Part shown: one piece after another, positions 1 to 6,294 of the stretch
Position numbering within the stretch: position 1 is the stretch's first letter
Layout of the letters: every line of letters begins with the position of its first letter
NCBI GenBank assembly: GCA_964466745.1
Contig: CAYXOX010000109.1
Location: 1-10,861 of the forward strand
Length of the DNA stretch: 10,861 bases
DNA from: CAYXOX01 sp964466745
GTDB taxonomy: Bacteria; Pseudomonadota; Alphaproteobacteria; Rhodobacterales; Rhodobacteraceae
Direction: 5' to 3'
Notes under the pieces: model-generated
Seen by the model: the letters and a program-made list of their open reading frames with translations, nothing else
What the model was told of the DNA's origin: nothing
Databases searched by the model: none
Translations under genes and position numbers: made by a program

Positions 1-140
1 CCGCGATCCGGGTCGGGCGGGGATGCCGGCCGCGGAGCGCCCGTGGCGGGCGCGCGCGTGCGGGCATCCACCGGCGGGGGCGGGTTGCTGAACCGGCCCG
101 CCGATTGCCGCGGATGCCCGCGAGGGGAGGGGGCGACGGT
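1..140. other. Non-coding stretch downstream of the permease gene
   Basis: I see no convincing gene here. The stretch lies 3' of the permease stop codon and runs off the left edge. Its only clear structure is the nested inverted repeat at 60-121, listed separately. Confidence 0.5.
60..121 (-). terminator. Two-tier stem-loop after the permease gene, candidate terminator
   Basis: A perfect 10-bp outer inverted repeat (GCGGGCATCC at 60-69, GGATGCCCGC at 112-121) encloses a perfect 7-bp inner stem (CGGCGGG at 72-78, CCCGCCG at 97-103). Inside that is a further GGTT/AACC pairing (83-86 with 91-94). The structure begins about 20 nt beyond the permease stop codon. No U-tract follows in either direction, so it may be a Rho-assisted or 3'-end-protecting hairpin, not a classical intrinsic terminator. 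The pairing is read directly; the role is inferred from position. Confidence 0.45.
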
Positions 141-1637
141 CTACGCGACGCCGGTCAGCACCAGCACCAGCCCGCCGCCGGCCGCGGCGTAGAGGGCGCA
201 GGCGAGCAGGGTGCGCGCGAGGATCTCGCCCTCGCGTCCGGTGCCGCCCACGGTGGCGCATCCGGCGATGATGTTGTGGGGTGCCACGGTGTTGCCGATG
301 GCCGCGCCGAAGCCCTGGGCGGCGGCGAGCGCGGCCGGGGGCAGGCCGAGGCGCGCGGCCGCGCCCGTCTGCAGATCCGTGAAGAGGATGTTGGAGGCCG
401 TGGCCGAGCCGGTGATGAAGGTGCCGAGCACGCCGATGGCCGGAGCGAGCAGCGGCCAGAAGAGCCCGGTGGCCGCCGCCGCCCCGGCGAGCGCCTCGAT
501 CATCCCGGAATGCACCATGGTCCGCGAGAGCGTGAGCATGAGCAGCAGCGCCAGGGCCACGGGTGCCAGCCGCCGCAGGCCCGCGCCGAGCGCCGGGCCG
601 AGCGTGGCTGCCCGGCCGGTCGCCAGCGCGCCGATGACGAGCCCGGCAAGCAGGAGCGTGCCCGGGTGGTAGAGCGGCGCGAAACTGCCCGAGAAGCCCC
701 CCGGCAGGGCCCAGCCCAGCTCCACGGCCAGCGCGGCCTCGCGCAGCGGCGGTGCCAGGCGCGTGGCCAGCACCAGCGCGAGGATCAGCAGGTAGGGCGC
801 GAGATCGGCCAGCAGGCTGCGCGCGGGCGGAAGCGCTCCGCCGCCGGCGCGCCGCAGCAGCGCCACAAAGGCCGCCGCGCCGAGCAGCGCGCCTCCCAGC
901 GTCGGAAGCTCAGGTCCCGCGAGCGCGGCGAGCGCGAGGGACGGCACGAGGAAGCAGGCCGCGGCGAGCGCCGTCCAGCGCCGCTCCGCGCCGCTCAGCG
1001 GGCCCTCGCCGGCCATGCGCACCATCGCCCAGAGCAGGGCCGGCGCGAAGGCCGCGTGCAGCAGCGCTGTCGTTCCGGCCAGCGCCCGCGGATCGAGCCC
1101 GGCGAGATCGGCCTGCACCAGCGCCGGGGTGCCGACCGCGCCGAAGGAGACGCCCGCGGCGTGGCCGAGCAGCGCGAGCGCGACGGCTCGGACGGGCCCG
1201 TAGCCGAAGCCCACGAGCAGCGGCGCGGCGAGCGCGACGGGGGTGCCGAAGCCCGCCGCCCCCTCCATGAAGAGCCCGAAGAACCACGCGATGAGGATCG
1301 CCTGCAGCCTTCGGTTGGGCGTCAGGCCGGCCAGCGCGTCGCGGATCCGCAGGAGCGCGCCGCTTCGGCCCTGGAACTCGTAGAGCGCGAGCGCCGGCAG
1401 AATGATCCAGAGGATCGTGATGGTAGAGAAGCCCGCCTCGACGAGGGTTCCGACGCTCGCGGCGAGGGCACCGCCCGGCGCGGCGTCGGCGAGATCGAAC
1501 AGCGCGAAGGCGAGCACGCCGGCTACCGCGACCGCCGCTGCCCCGGCCTGCGCGGCCGAGCGGTGCAGCGCCCCCATTGCCACCAGCACGACGGCGAGCG
1601 GCAGCGCGGCGGCGAAGGCGGCGAGCGCGGGCGGCAC
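141..1637 (-). CDS. LctP/LldP-family permease (L-lactate permease-like)
   Basis: This is an integral membrane carrier of the lactate permease (LctP) family, expected to bring lactate, glycolate or a similar 2-hydroxy acid across the inner membrane by proton symport. It is hydrophobic throughout, with many membrane segments. The family signature is clear: FMEGAAGFGTP near residues 123-133, then GHAAGVSFGAVGTP, and near the C-terminus TGSATASN (about 409-416) and NTVAPHNIIAGCA. The reading frame is open upstream to 1964, but that part overlaps the preceding lipoprotein gene and looks like shadow sequence. I chose the GTG at 1637, 5 nt after the upstream stop, giving 498 aa. An ATG at 1577 would give 478 aa and cut the first membrane segment. 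Family members are usually about 530-590 aa, so this one is short. It is last in the TelA-type cluster. Substrate is not determinable from the sequence, so I give no symbol. Confidence 0.85.
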   Translation of the reverse strand: MPPALAAFAAALPLAVVLVAMGALHRSAAQAGAAAVAVAGVLAFALFDLADAAPGGALAASVGTLVEAGFSTITILWIILPALALYEFQGRSGALLRIRDALAGLTPNRRLQAILIAWFFGLFMEGAAGFGTPVALAAPLLVGFGYGPVRAVALALLGHAAGVSFGAVGTPALVQADLAGLDPRALAGTTALLHAAFAPALLWAMVRMAGEGPLSGAERRWTALAAACFLVPSLALAALAGPELPTLGGALLGAAAFVALLRRAGGGALPPARSLLADLAPYLLILALVLATRLAPPLREAALAVELGWALPGGFSGSFAPLYHPGTLLLAGLVIGALATGRAATLGPALGAGLRRLAPVALALLLMLTLSRTMVHSGMIEALAGAAAATGLFWPLLAPAIGVLGTFITGSATASNILFTDLQTGAAARLGLPPAALAAAQGFGAAIGNTVAPHNIIAGCATVGGTGREGEILARTLLACALYAAAGGGLVLVLTGVA

Positions 1638-1642
1638 CGCGC

Positions 1643-2608
1643 TCAGCTCTCGCCGCCGAGTAGCTCCCCGGCGATCTGGCGGGCGATGGGGCCGGCCTCC
1701 GCGGCCTTCATTCCCGGCCGCATTCGCGGATCGTAGAGCATCGCCAGCAGAAGCTCGTCGTGGCGGGTGAGCAGCGCGAATTCCTCGTCGTCGTTGAAGA
1801 TCGAGGGGCGCGCGGCCGGGCTGTCGTTGGCGAGCCCGAGCCCCTGGGCGAGTTCCTCGTGGATGCAGGAAAGCGTGAGCAGATCGGGGTGTTCGGCCCG
1901 GATCACGGCGACGGCCTTGGTGTAGGCGAAGCTCTCGCCGCGGCTGAAGGCGAAGACGAGGCAAAGGGTCTCGCGCGGCATGTCACGGAAGGCCCGCACC
2001 GCCGCATCGCTGATGCCGGGCACGATCCGCCGCAACTCCGGAACGAACGCCGCGCGGTCGTCCTCGCCGAGAAACAGCACGTGGAAATTGGGCGAGCGCT
2101 CGGTCGGCGTGATCTCGAGCCCGGTCGCGCGGGAGAGCTGCGCGGCGTAGGCGGCCACGCGGCCGGCCTCGGTGATGCGCCGCTCCGGAGGCACGGTGTC
2201 GCCGAAGGCGACCTGCATCCGCACCGGCTGCTCCCAGCGGCGCAGGCGGCTCTCGGTGCGTTCGGCGCGGAGCACGCCGCCGTCGCGGCGGTACTCGTCG
2301 AAGAGTGCGATCTCCACGAAGGCCTCGGCGAGCCGGCGTGCGTCGAAGGGGGCATCGACACCGCCCCGGTCGCGGCGCAGGAGCCCCTGGTCGAGCAGGG
2401 ATTGCTGGAGCCGCGCGTAGTAGAGCTCCAGGTCGCGGCTGGCCTGCGAGCGCTCGTCCGGGGGCGGCACGGGCGGCGGGGCGGGCGGCACGACCGGCCG
2501 TACCGGTGGCAGCGCGGCGGTGCCCGGCCCGGCCACCGGTGCACAGGCGACCGCCGCGAGGAGAGCGCCGGAAGCCAGCGCAGAACGGAGGGCGTGGCGC
2601 AGACGCAC
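1643..2608 (-). CDS. DUF2927 family lipoprotein
   Basis: This is a 321-aa protein of the DUF2927 family, common in Rhodobacteraceae, with no established function. The N-terminus is a signal peptide ending in LLAAVAC, making Cys22 a probable lipidation site, followed by a proline-rich linker (about residues 33-50). The protein is therefore probably anchored on the periplasmic side. The C-terminal third carries the recognisable family block: CIHEELAQGLGLAND (His250, Glu251), SIFNDDEEFALLTRHDELLL (His283) and a closing YDPRMRPGM. HEELAQGLG resembles a degenerate metallopeptidase HExxH site with Ala in place of the second His; this resemblance is inference. The start codon is GTG, 6 nt after the telA stop, with a GAGG Shine-Dalgarno element overlapping that stop, suggesting translational coupling. 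The permease gene follows after 5 nt. Confidence 0.85.
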   Translation of the reverse strand: MRLRHALRSALASGALLAAVACAPVAGPGTAALPPVRPVVPPAPPPVPPPDERSQASRDLELYYARLQQSLLDQGLLRRDRGGVDAPFDARRLAEAFVEIALFDEYRRDGGVLRAERTESRLRRWEQPVRMQVAFGDTVPPERRITEAGRVAAYAAQLSRATGLEITPTERSPNFHVLFLGEDDRAAFVPELRRIVPGISDAAVRAFRDMPRETLCLVFAFSRGESFAYTKAVAVIRAEHPDLLTLSCIHEELAQGLGLANDSPAARPSIFNDDEEFALLTRHDELLLAMLYDPRMRPGMKAAEAGPIARQIAGELLGGES

Positions 2609-2614
2609 CCTGCC

Positions 2615-3808
2615 TCAGACCTCGCCCGTCGCCGTTCCCGCGTTGTCGCCGGTGCCGGTCTTGCGCGCCCGGGCCGAGGCGAGCGTGTCGCGCAGCTCGG
2701 TTTCCATCGCCTGCAGGTCCTTCTCGGCCGCCGCGCGCCGCGCCTTGCCCTCGTCGGCGATCTGGAGACTCTCCTCGATGGTGGCGATGAGCGTGGCGTT
2801 GGCCTCCTTCACCGCCTCGATGTCGAAGACGCCGCGCTCCATCTCCTGCCGGATGATCCGGTTCGCGTCCTGCAGGTTCCTGGCGTTGGCGGTGAGCAGT
2901 TCGTTCGTCAGGTCGTTGGCCTCGCGCACGGCCTTCGCCGCTTCCGCGGAGCGCTGGATGGTGACGGCCTGCGCGAGCTGGGTTTCCCAGAGAGGCACGG
3001 TATTGACGAGCGTCGAGTTGATCTTGGTGACCAGGCTCTTGTCGTTCTCCTGGACCAGCCGGATCGACGGCAGCGACTGCATCGTGACCTGGCGCGTGAG
3101 CTTGAGGTCGTGCACCCGGCGCTCCAGATCGTCACGCGCGCCCCGCAGGTCGCGCAGCTCCTGCGCCCGCATCACCTGCTCGTCTTCTGGGGCGGCCTTC
3201 ACCTCCGCCTCCTTGGCGGGGATCGTCTCGCCGTCGAGCTCCTCGAGCTTGGCCTCGCCGGCGGCGATGTAGAGCGCGAGTTCGTCGTAGAAGGCCAGGG
3301 TTTTGTCGTAGAGCCGGTCGAGCGCCTCGATGTCCTTGAGCAGCTGGTGTTCGTGGCCGAGCAGCTCGTCGGTGATCTTGTCGATCTGGCCCTGAACCGT
3401 CTCGAAGCGCGCGGCGAACTTCGCGATGGGCGCGGCGCGGCCGGTGAGGCGCTCCCACCAGCTGCGTTCGCGGCGCACGTCCAGCTCGGTGATGGAAAAG
3501 CCGCGGATCGTGGTCACGATCTCCCGCAGGCTGTCGCCGGCCGGCCCCACGTCCTTGTTGCGCACGCCCTGCAGCATCGACTGGCTGATGACCTGAAGTT
3601 CCGACTGCGCGCCCGAGCCGAAGGCGACGATCGAGCCGGTGTCGGACATGTCGATCTCGGCCATGCGGCTACGGATATCCTCGGCCTGAGCGGCGGGTGC
3701 CTCGTTCATCGGCACGATCTCTCCTTGCGGTTCGGCCAGCACCACGGCGGTGACCTTTTCGACCTCGGCAAGCGCGGCCTCTGCCTTCTGGCGGACGGTT
3801 TCGGACAT
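2615..3808 (-). CDS. telA: TelA family protein (toxic anion/tellurite resistance)
   Basis: This 397-aa protein is full length for the TelA/KlaA/YaaN family (PF05816), soluble and largely alpha-helical with predicted coiled-coil stretches (about residues 130-235 and 285-380). Recognisable family blocks are SITELDVRRERSWWERLTG (about 105-123), the region around LLKDIEALDRLYDKTLAFYD (156-175) and QSLPSIRLVQENDKSLVTKI (244-263), followed by an NTVPLWETQLAQAV segment. Members were first tied to plasmid tellurite resistance, but most chromosomal copies have no proven tellurite role; they have been linked to envelope stress and Ter-type stress networks. The start ATG is supported by GAGGGAAA at 3816-3823. 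The upstream neighbour is an XpaC-family protein (56-nt gap), as in the B. subtilis xpaC-yaaN pair, and the DUF2927 gene follows after 6 nt. The family call is secure; the cellular role is not. Confidence 0.93.
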   Translation of the reverse strand: MSETVRQKAEAALAEVEKVTAVVLAEPQGEIVPMNEAPAAQAEDIRSRMAEIDMSDTGSIVAFGSGAQSELQVISQSMLQGVRNKDVGPAGDSLREIVTTIRGFSITELDVRRERSWWERLTGRAAPIAKFAARFETVQGQIDKITDELLGHEHQLLKDIEALDRLYDKTLAFYDELALYIAAGEAKLEELDGETIPAKEAEVKAAPEDEQVMRAQELRDLRGARDDLERRVHDLKLTRQVTMQSLPSIRLVQENDKSLVTKINSTLVNTVPLWETQLAQAVTIQRSAEAAKAVREANDLTNELLTANARNLQDANRIIRQEMERGVFDIEAVKEANATLIATIEESLQIADEGKARRAAAEKDLQAMETELRDTLASARARKTGTGDNAGTATGEV

Positions 3809-3864
3809 CTGGTGGTTTCCCTCGCTAACGTTTCACAGTGGTATCGCGCGCGCAGCCGGCGCCG

Positions 3865-4758
3865 TCATTCCGTCCTGACGCCTTCGCGCCCCAGCCGATC
3901 GCGCAGAACCTTTATCTCGATTTCCATGTCGGAACGGTCGTCGATCAACATCTTTTCGGTGCGCGAGGCGAAATTCTGGCCCAGATCCTCGAGCAATGCC
4001 TCGTATTGCGCCCTGGCACCGGGATCGCGGCTGCGGCTGTAAAGATCGGCGAACTTCACCGTCGCGTCGCGCGCCCCGAGCAGATACACGCCCAGGTAGC
4101 GGCGCACGGCGGTGAGGTCGCGCGGGTCTTCCTCGACCCGGCGGAAAAGGCCGCGGGCGACGTGGGAGAATTCCGCGACACGGCGTTCGAGGCCGCGGTC
4201 GCGCGCGCGCAGGATCGCCTCGGACATGGCCTTGAGATGGGCTTCCGCCTCGTCCACGGCCCGCGCCACGCGGTCCTGCTGGAAGGTGTCGATCCCCTCG
4301 GTGCCCTTGTCGGCGAGCGGATCGAGCCCGAACGCCGCCAGGTGGAGGCCCCCCGCCAGCACCGCGTAGATCGCCGCCGCGACGAGCGGCGCCCCCGAAA
4401 CCGCCGTGGCAAGGCCGGTGCCGGCGGTGGCGAGGACGGCGGCGAGGATCTTGCGCGGCAGGGCCGGGCGCCTGGCGACCTTGCGTTCGTCGAAGGCTGC
4501 CTCGGCGCGCAGACCCTCGCGGAGCAGCCAGGCCCCCAGAGCCAGCGCGGCTGCCGCGCCGAGCAGCCCGGCCATGGTGACCGCGCCGTCGCCAACCGAG
4601 CGCACGGCGAGCGCCACGGGCGGCACGAACATCAGGTTGGCGCGCAGGCCGACAGGATCGGGGCGGTGCTCGGGCGGCGGCGTCTGTGCCTGCGGTGCCG
4701 CGGTGCCGGGCGCGGCGTTCTCGCCCGGGCTGTAGCGTCCACCGAAGCGCCGGGCCAT
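3865..4758 (-). CDS. XpaC family membrane protein (5-bromo-4-chloroindolyl phosphate hydrolysis protein)
   Basis: This 297-aa protein belongs to the XpaC family. The family is named after a Bacillus gene that affects X-phosphate hydrolysis; a direct hydrolase activity is not established, so the name should not be read as an enzyme assignment. The N-terminus (1-36) is Pro/Ala-rich and disordered. About three membrane segments follow (58-79, 103-122, 124-145), then a cytoplasmic-type helical domain. That domain has the conserved-looking block RRYLGVYLLGARDATVKFAD (219-238) and a C-terminal ASRTEKMLIDDRSDMEIEIK segment (264-283). The frame is open upstream to 5127, but the ATG at 4758 is preferred: it overlaps the small membrane ORF's stop as ATGA and has GGTGAG 6 nt upstream. 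telA follows, which matches the known pairing of these families and suggests that the two proteins act together at the membrane. Confidence 0.88.
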   Translation of the reverse strand: MARRFGGRYSPGENAAPGTAAPQAQTPPPEHRPDPVGLRANLMFVPPVALAVRSVGDGAVTMAGLLGAAAALALGAWLLREGLRAEAAFDERKVARRPALPRKILAAVLATAGTGLATAVSGAPLVAAAIYAVLAGGLHLAAFGLDPLADKGTEGIDTFQQDRVARAVDEAEAHLKAMSEAILRARDRGLERRVAEFSHVARGLFRRVEEDPRDLTAVRRYLGVYLLGARDATVKFADLYSRSRDPGARAQYEALLEDLGQNFASRTEKMLIDDRSDMEIEIKVLRDRLGREGVRTE

Positions 4759-4844
4759 CAGAGGCTCACCAGGAGCCCGGTCGCCGCGCCCATCAGGAGC
4801 AGCCATAGCAGGGTGAAGGCCACCGTCCGGATCGGCTGGGACAT
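4758..4844 (-). CDS. Alternative 28-aa single-span membrane micropeptide (internal start)
   Basis: This is an in-frame ATG inside the 65-aa ORF, preceded by GGGAGGTGA with about 5 nt between the GGAGG core and the start codon. That is one of the strongest ribosome-binding sites in the window. The product would be a short polar head (SQPIRT) followed by one hydrophobic helix, ending in an ATGA overlap with xpaC. It may be the real translated unit, with the upstream valine-rich codons acting as leader, or a second product of the same ORF. Sequence alone cannot decide between them. Confidence 0.45.
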   Translation of the reverse strand: MSQPIRTVAFTLLWLLLMGAATGLLVSL

Positions 4845-4955
4845 GCTCACCTCCCTCAGGCTTCGCCCGGCGCCCGCGCCCGCGGCGGCTGCGGCGAAGG
4901 CCGCCGCGAAGACAACGACGACAACCACAATCAACAAGACGGCCACGCGCGCCAT
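4758..4955 (-). CDS. Small hydrophobic membrane protein, first gene of the XpaC-TelA cluster
   Basis: This is a 65-aa ORF that I do not recognise as a named family. It has an N-terminal membrane stretch of valine repeats (ARVAVLLIVVVVVVF, about residues 2-16), an Ala/Gly linker, and a second hydrophobic segment (AFTLLWLLLMGAATGLLVSL) that forms the C-terminus. The ATG at 4955 has GGTGAG 7 nt upstream. The stop codon overlaps the xpaC start (ATGA), which argues that the 3' part is really translated. A second in-frame ATG at 4844 has a much stronger Shine-Dalgarno sequence and would give a 28-aa single-span peptide, so the true product could be either or both. An ATG further upstream at 4997 is possible but less supported. 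It is likely co-transcribed with xpaC. Confidence 0.55.
   Translation of the reverse strand: MARVAVLLIVVVVVVFAAAFAAAAAGAGAGRSLREVSMSQPIRTVAFTLLWLLLMGAATGLLVSL
4847..4855 (-). promoter_or_regulatory. Strong Shine-Dalgarno site GGGAGGTGA
   Basis: Minus-strand GGGAGGTGA lies just before the ATG at 4844 and matches the anti-Shine-Dalgarno consensus AGGAGGTGA at eight of nine positions. It sits inside the 65-aa ORF and favours initiation at the internal ATG. Confidence 0.6.
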
Positions 4956-5182
4956 TGGTAATCTCACCGGGCCCCTCTGCGCTCGGTAGATAGGCAATTC
5001 TCGCCGGAGTCGCTAGGGGGTGCCGCCCCGCGATGCCTCCGCGCGGCCGGTCGGGGCGGGTGCGGCGCGAGGCGAAGGGGCAGGGCCCGGGCGGCGCGCC
5101 GGGCTTGGTGCCCGGTGGGTACCGCATGGCTGCCGGCGTGCCCGCTCAGGCCCGCGATACGCCGCGGCTTGCGACCCATGAG

Positions 5183-5202
5183 GCTCCGGCGAAGCCCGGA
5201 GC
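5183..5202 (-). terminator. Hairpin 130 nt downstream of rluB
   Basis: A perfect 7-bp stem, GCTCCGG (5183-5189) with CCGGAGC (5196-5202), has a 6-nt loop reading GCTTCG on the minus strand. There is no adjacent U-tract. It could be a 3'-end hairpin of the rluB transcript or part of a leader structure for the next cluster; the role is inferred. Confidence 0.3.
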
Positions 5203-5302
5203 ATAGCCCCGCTCGCCTGCGCGGCGACGCGGCATGCCGGGGGCGGGCCTCCCTCTCGCACCGCTTGCGCATAGGGGCTGCCCGGTTATCGGGACCGCGA
5301 TC

Positions 5303-5320
5303 CGGCGCCAGATCGCGCCG
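5303..5320 (-). terminator. Hairpin immediately downstream of rluB, possible terminator
   Basis: CGGCGC (5303-5308) pairs with GCGCCG (5315-5320), starting 11 nt past the rluB stop. An overlapping alternative stem pairs GCGATC (5297-5302) with GATCGC (5311-5316). Two mutually exclusive short stems in GC-rich DNA are weak evidence, and no U-tract follows. Confidence 0.3.
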
Positions 5321-5331
5321 CTCCCCCGGTT

Positions 5332-6183
5332 TCAGCGCTTGGGGCGCGCCGGGGGTTTTCCGCTCGCCGGGCCCGCGCCGCGACCGCCACGGAGCGGTGC
5401 ACCGGGCGTGCCGCGCGGGCCGCGCGGCTGGCCCGAAGGGCCATGCCGCGGGGTTTCCTCAAGGCCGAGCTGGTCCCGCACCACGCGCGGCTTCACCTCT
5501 TCCACGGCGCCTGGCTCAAGATCGCCGAGGCGGAACGGCCCGTAGCTCACCCGGATCAGGCGGTTGACCGAAAGCCCTACCGCCTCGAAGGCGCGCCGGA
5601 TCTCGCGGTTGCGCCCTTCCGTGAGCGAGACGGTGAACCACTGGTTCGCGCCCTGGGTGCGGTCCAGGGTCACCTTCATGCCTCGGAATCGCTCGCCGTC
5701 CAGCTCGATGCCGGCGCGGAGCCGCGCGAGCTCCGCCTCCCCCGCGGCTCCCTTGGCGCGCACGCGGTACTTGCGCGTCCAGCCCGTGGAGGGCAGCTCC
5801 AGCCGGCGCTTGACCGCGCCGTCGTTGGTGAGCAGCAGGAGCCCTTCGGACGTGATGTCGAGCCGGCCGACGGAGACGACGCGCGGCATGTCACCGGGCA
5901 GGGCGTCGAAGACGGTACGCCGGCCCTTCTCGTCGGCGGCGGTCGTCACCAGGCCCGGCGGCTTGTGGTAGAGCCACAGGCGCGGCGGCTCGGGGGGGGC
6001 GATCTCCGCGCCATCGACGGCGAGCCTGTCGGACGGGGCCACCTTCACCGCGGGGCTCTCCACGGGCCGTCCGTTCAGGCTGACGCGGCCCTCGGCGATC
6101 ATGCGCTCGACCGCCCGGCGCGAGGCGACGCCCGCCCGCGCGAGCACCTTGGCGATTCGTTCGGACTGGGGAGGCTCGGCCAT
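5332..6183 (-). CDS. rluB: 23S rRNA pseudouridine synthase RluB
   Basis: This is an RsuA/RluB-family pseudouridine synthase of 283 aa, close to the E. coli RluB length. It is expected to isomerise a uridine in the peptidyl-transferase region of 23S rRNA (U2605 in E. coli numbering). An S4 RNA-binding domain occupies about residues 9-55 (RIAKVLARAGVASRRAVERM). The catalytic motif GRLDITSEGLLLLTNDG spans 107-122 or so, with Asp109 as the predicted nucleophile. The family block EGRNREIRR lies at 189-197. The last 40 residues or so are a Gly/Pro/Arg-rich tail, typical of high-GC alphaproteobacterial versions and probably disordered. The ATG start has only a weak ribosome-binding site. It lies 111 nt after argF on the same strand. 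RluE/RsuA specificity cannot be fully excluded, but RluB is the common alphaproteobacterial member. Confidence 0.9.
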   Translation of the reverse strand: MAEPPQSERIAKVLARAGVASRRAVERMIAEGRVSLNGRPVESPAVKVAPSDRLAVDGAEIAPPEPPRLWLYHKPPGLVTTAADEKGRRTVFDALPGDMPRVVSVGRLDITSEGLLLLTNDGAVKRRLELPSTGWTRKYRVRAKGAAGEAELARLRAGIELDGERFRGMKVTLDRTQGANQWFTVSLTEGRNREIRRAFEAVGLSVNRLIRVSYGPFRLGDLEPGAVEEVKPRVVRDQLGLEETPRHGPSGQPRGPRGTPGAPLRGGRGAGPASGKPPARPKR

Positions 6184-6199
6184 GGCACCGCTTAACGCG

Positions 6200-6214
6200 C
6201 CCCGCCCTGCGGGG
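6200..6214 (-). other. Small GC hairpin between argF and rluB
   Basis: CCCCGC (6200-6205) pairs with GCGGGG (6209-6214) around a 3-nt loop, 17 nt upstream of the rluB start codon. It could mark the end of the argF transcript or shape the rluB leader. In DNA this GC-rich it may also be chance. Confidence 0.25.
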
Positions 6215-6294
6215 AAAGCGGCGCGTGCGGGGCCGGCAGGAGGCGGCGGGTGGAGGGTGCCGTGGCCCTCGGCGTCTCGGACCGGCGACGCGGA

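Larger units (their letters stand above)
4956..5331. other. Gene-free region between rluB and the XpaC-TelA cluster
   Basis: About 375 nt hold no ORF I can support; the open frames here are arginine-rich and look like high-GC shadow. The region must contain the end of the rluB transcript and probably the promoter of the downstream cluster. A weak -10-like TATCTA (minus strand, near 4990) has only a poor -35 partner, so I do not call a promoter. Hairpins are present at 5099-5115 (CCGGGC/GCCCGG), 5183-5202 and 5303-5320. No tRNA, 4.5S RNA, tmRNA or riboswitch signature was recognised. Confidence 0.5.

Noticed and set aside
105..1736. 543-aa plus-strand open frame antisense to the permease
   Set aside because: It is extremely rich in Arg, Gly, Glu and Gln with no domain pattern. 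The permease on the opposite strand explains this region.
1760..4042. 760-aa plus-strand open frame antisense to the DUF2927 and telA genes
   Set aside because: It mirrors the minus-strand genes, which have clear family motifs and ribosome-binding sites. Its composition has the His/Arg/Gly/Leu bias of antisense frames in GC-rich DNA.
3865..4758. Naming XpaC as a phosphatase
   Set aside because: The family name comes from an indirect colour phenotype. The sequence shows membrane helices and a helical domain, and I recognise no phosphatase motif.
4964..5272. 102-aa minus-strand open frame in the gap before the XpaC-TelA cluster
   Set aside because: It is Arg/Pro/Ala-rich throughout with no domain, and the overlapping frames here look alike. 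It is best read as chance.
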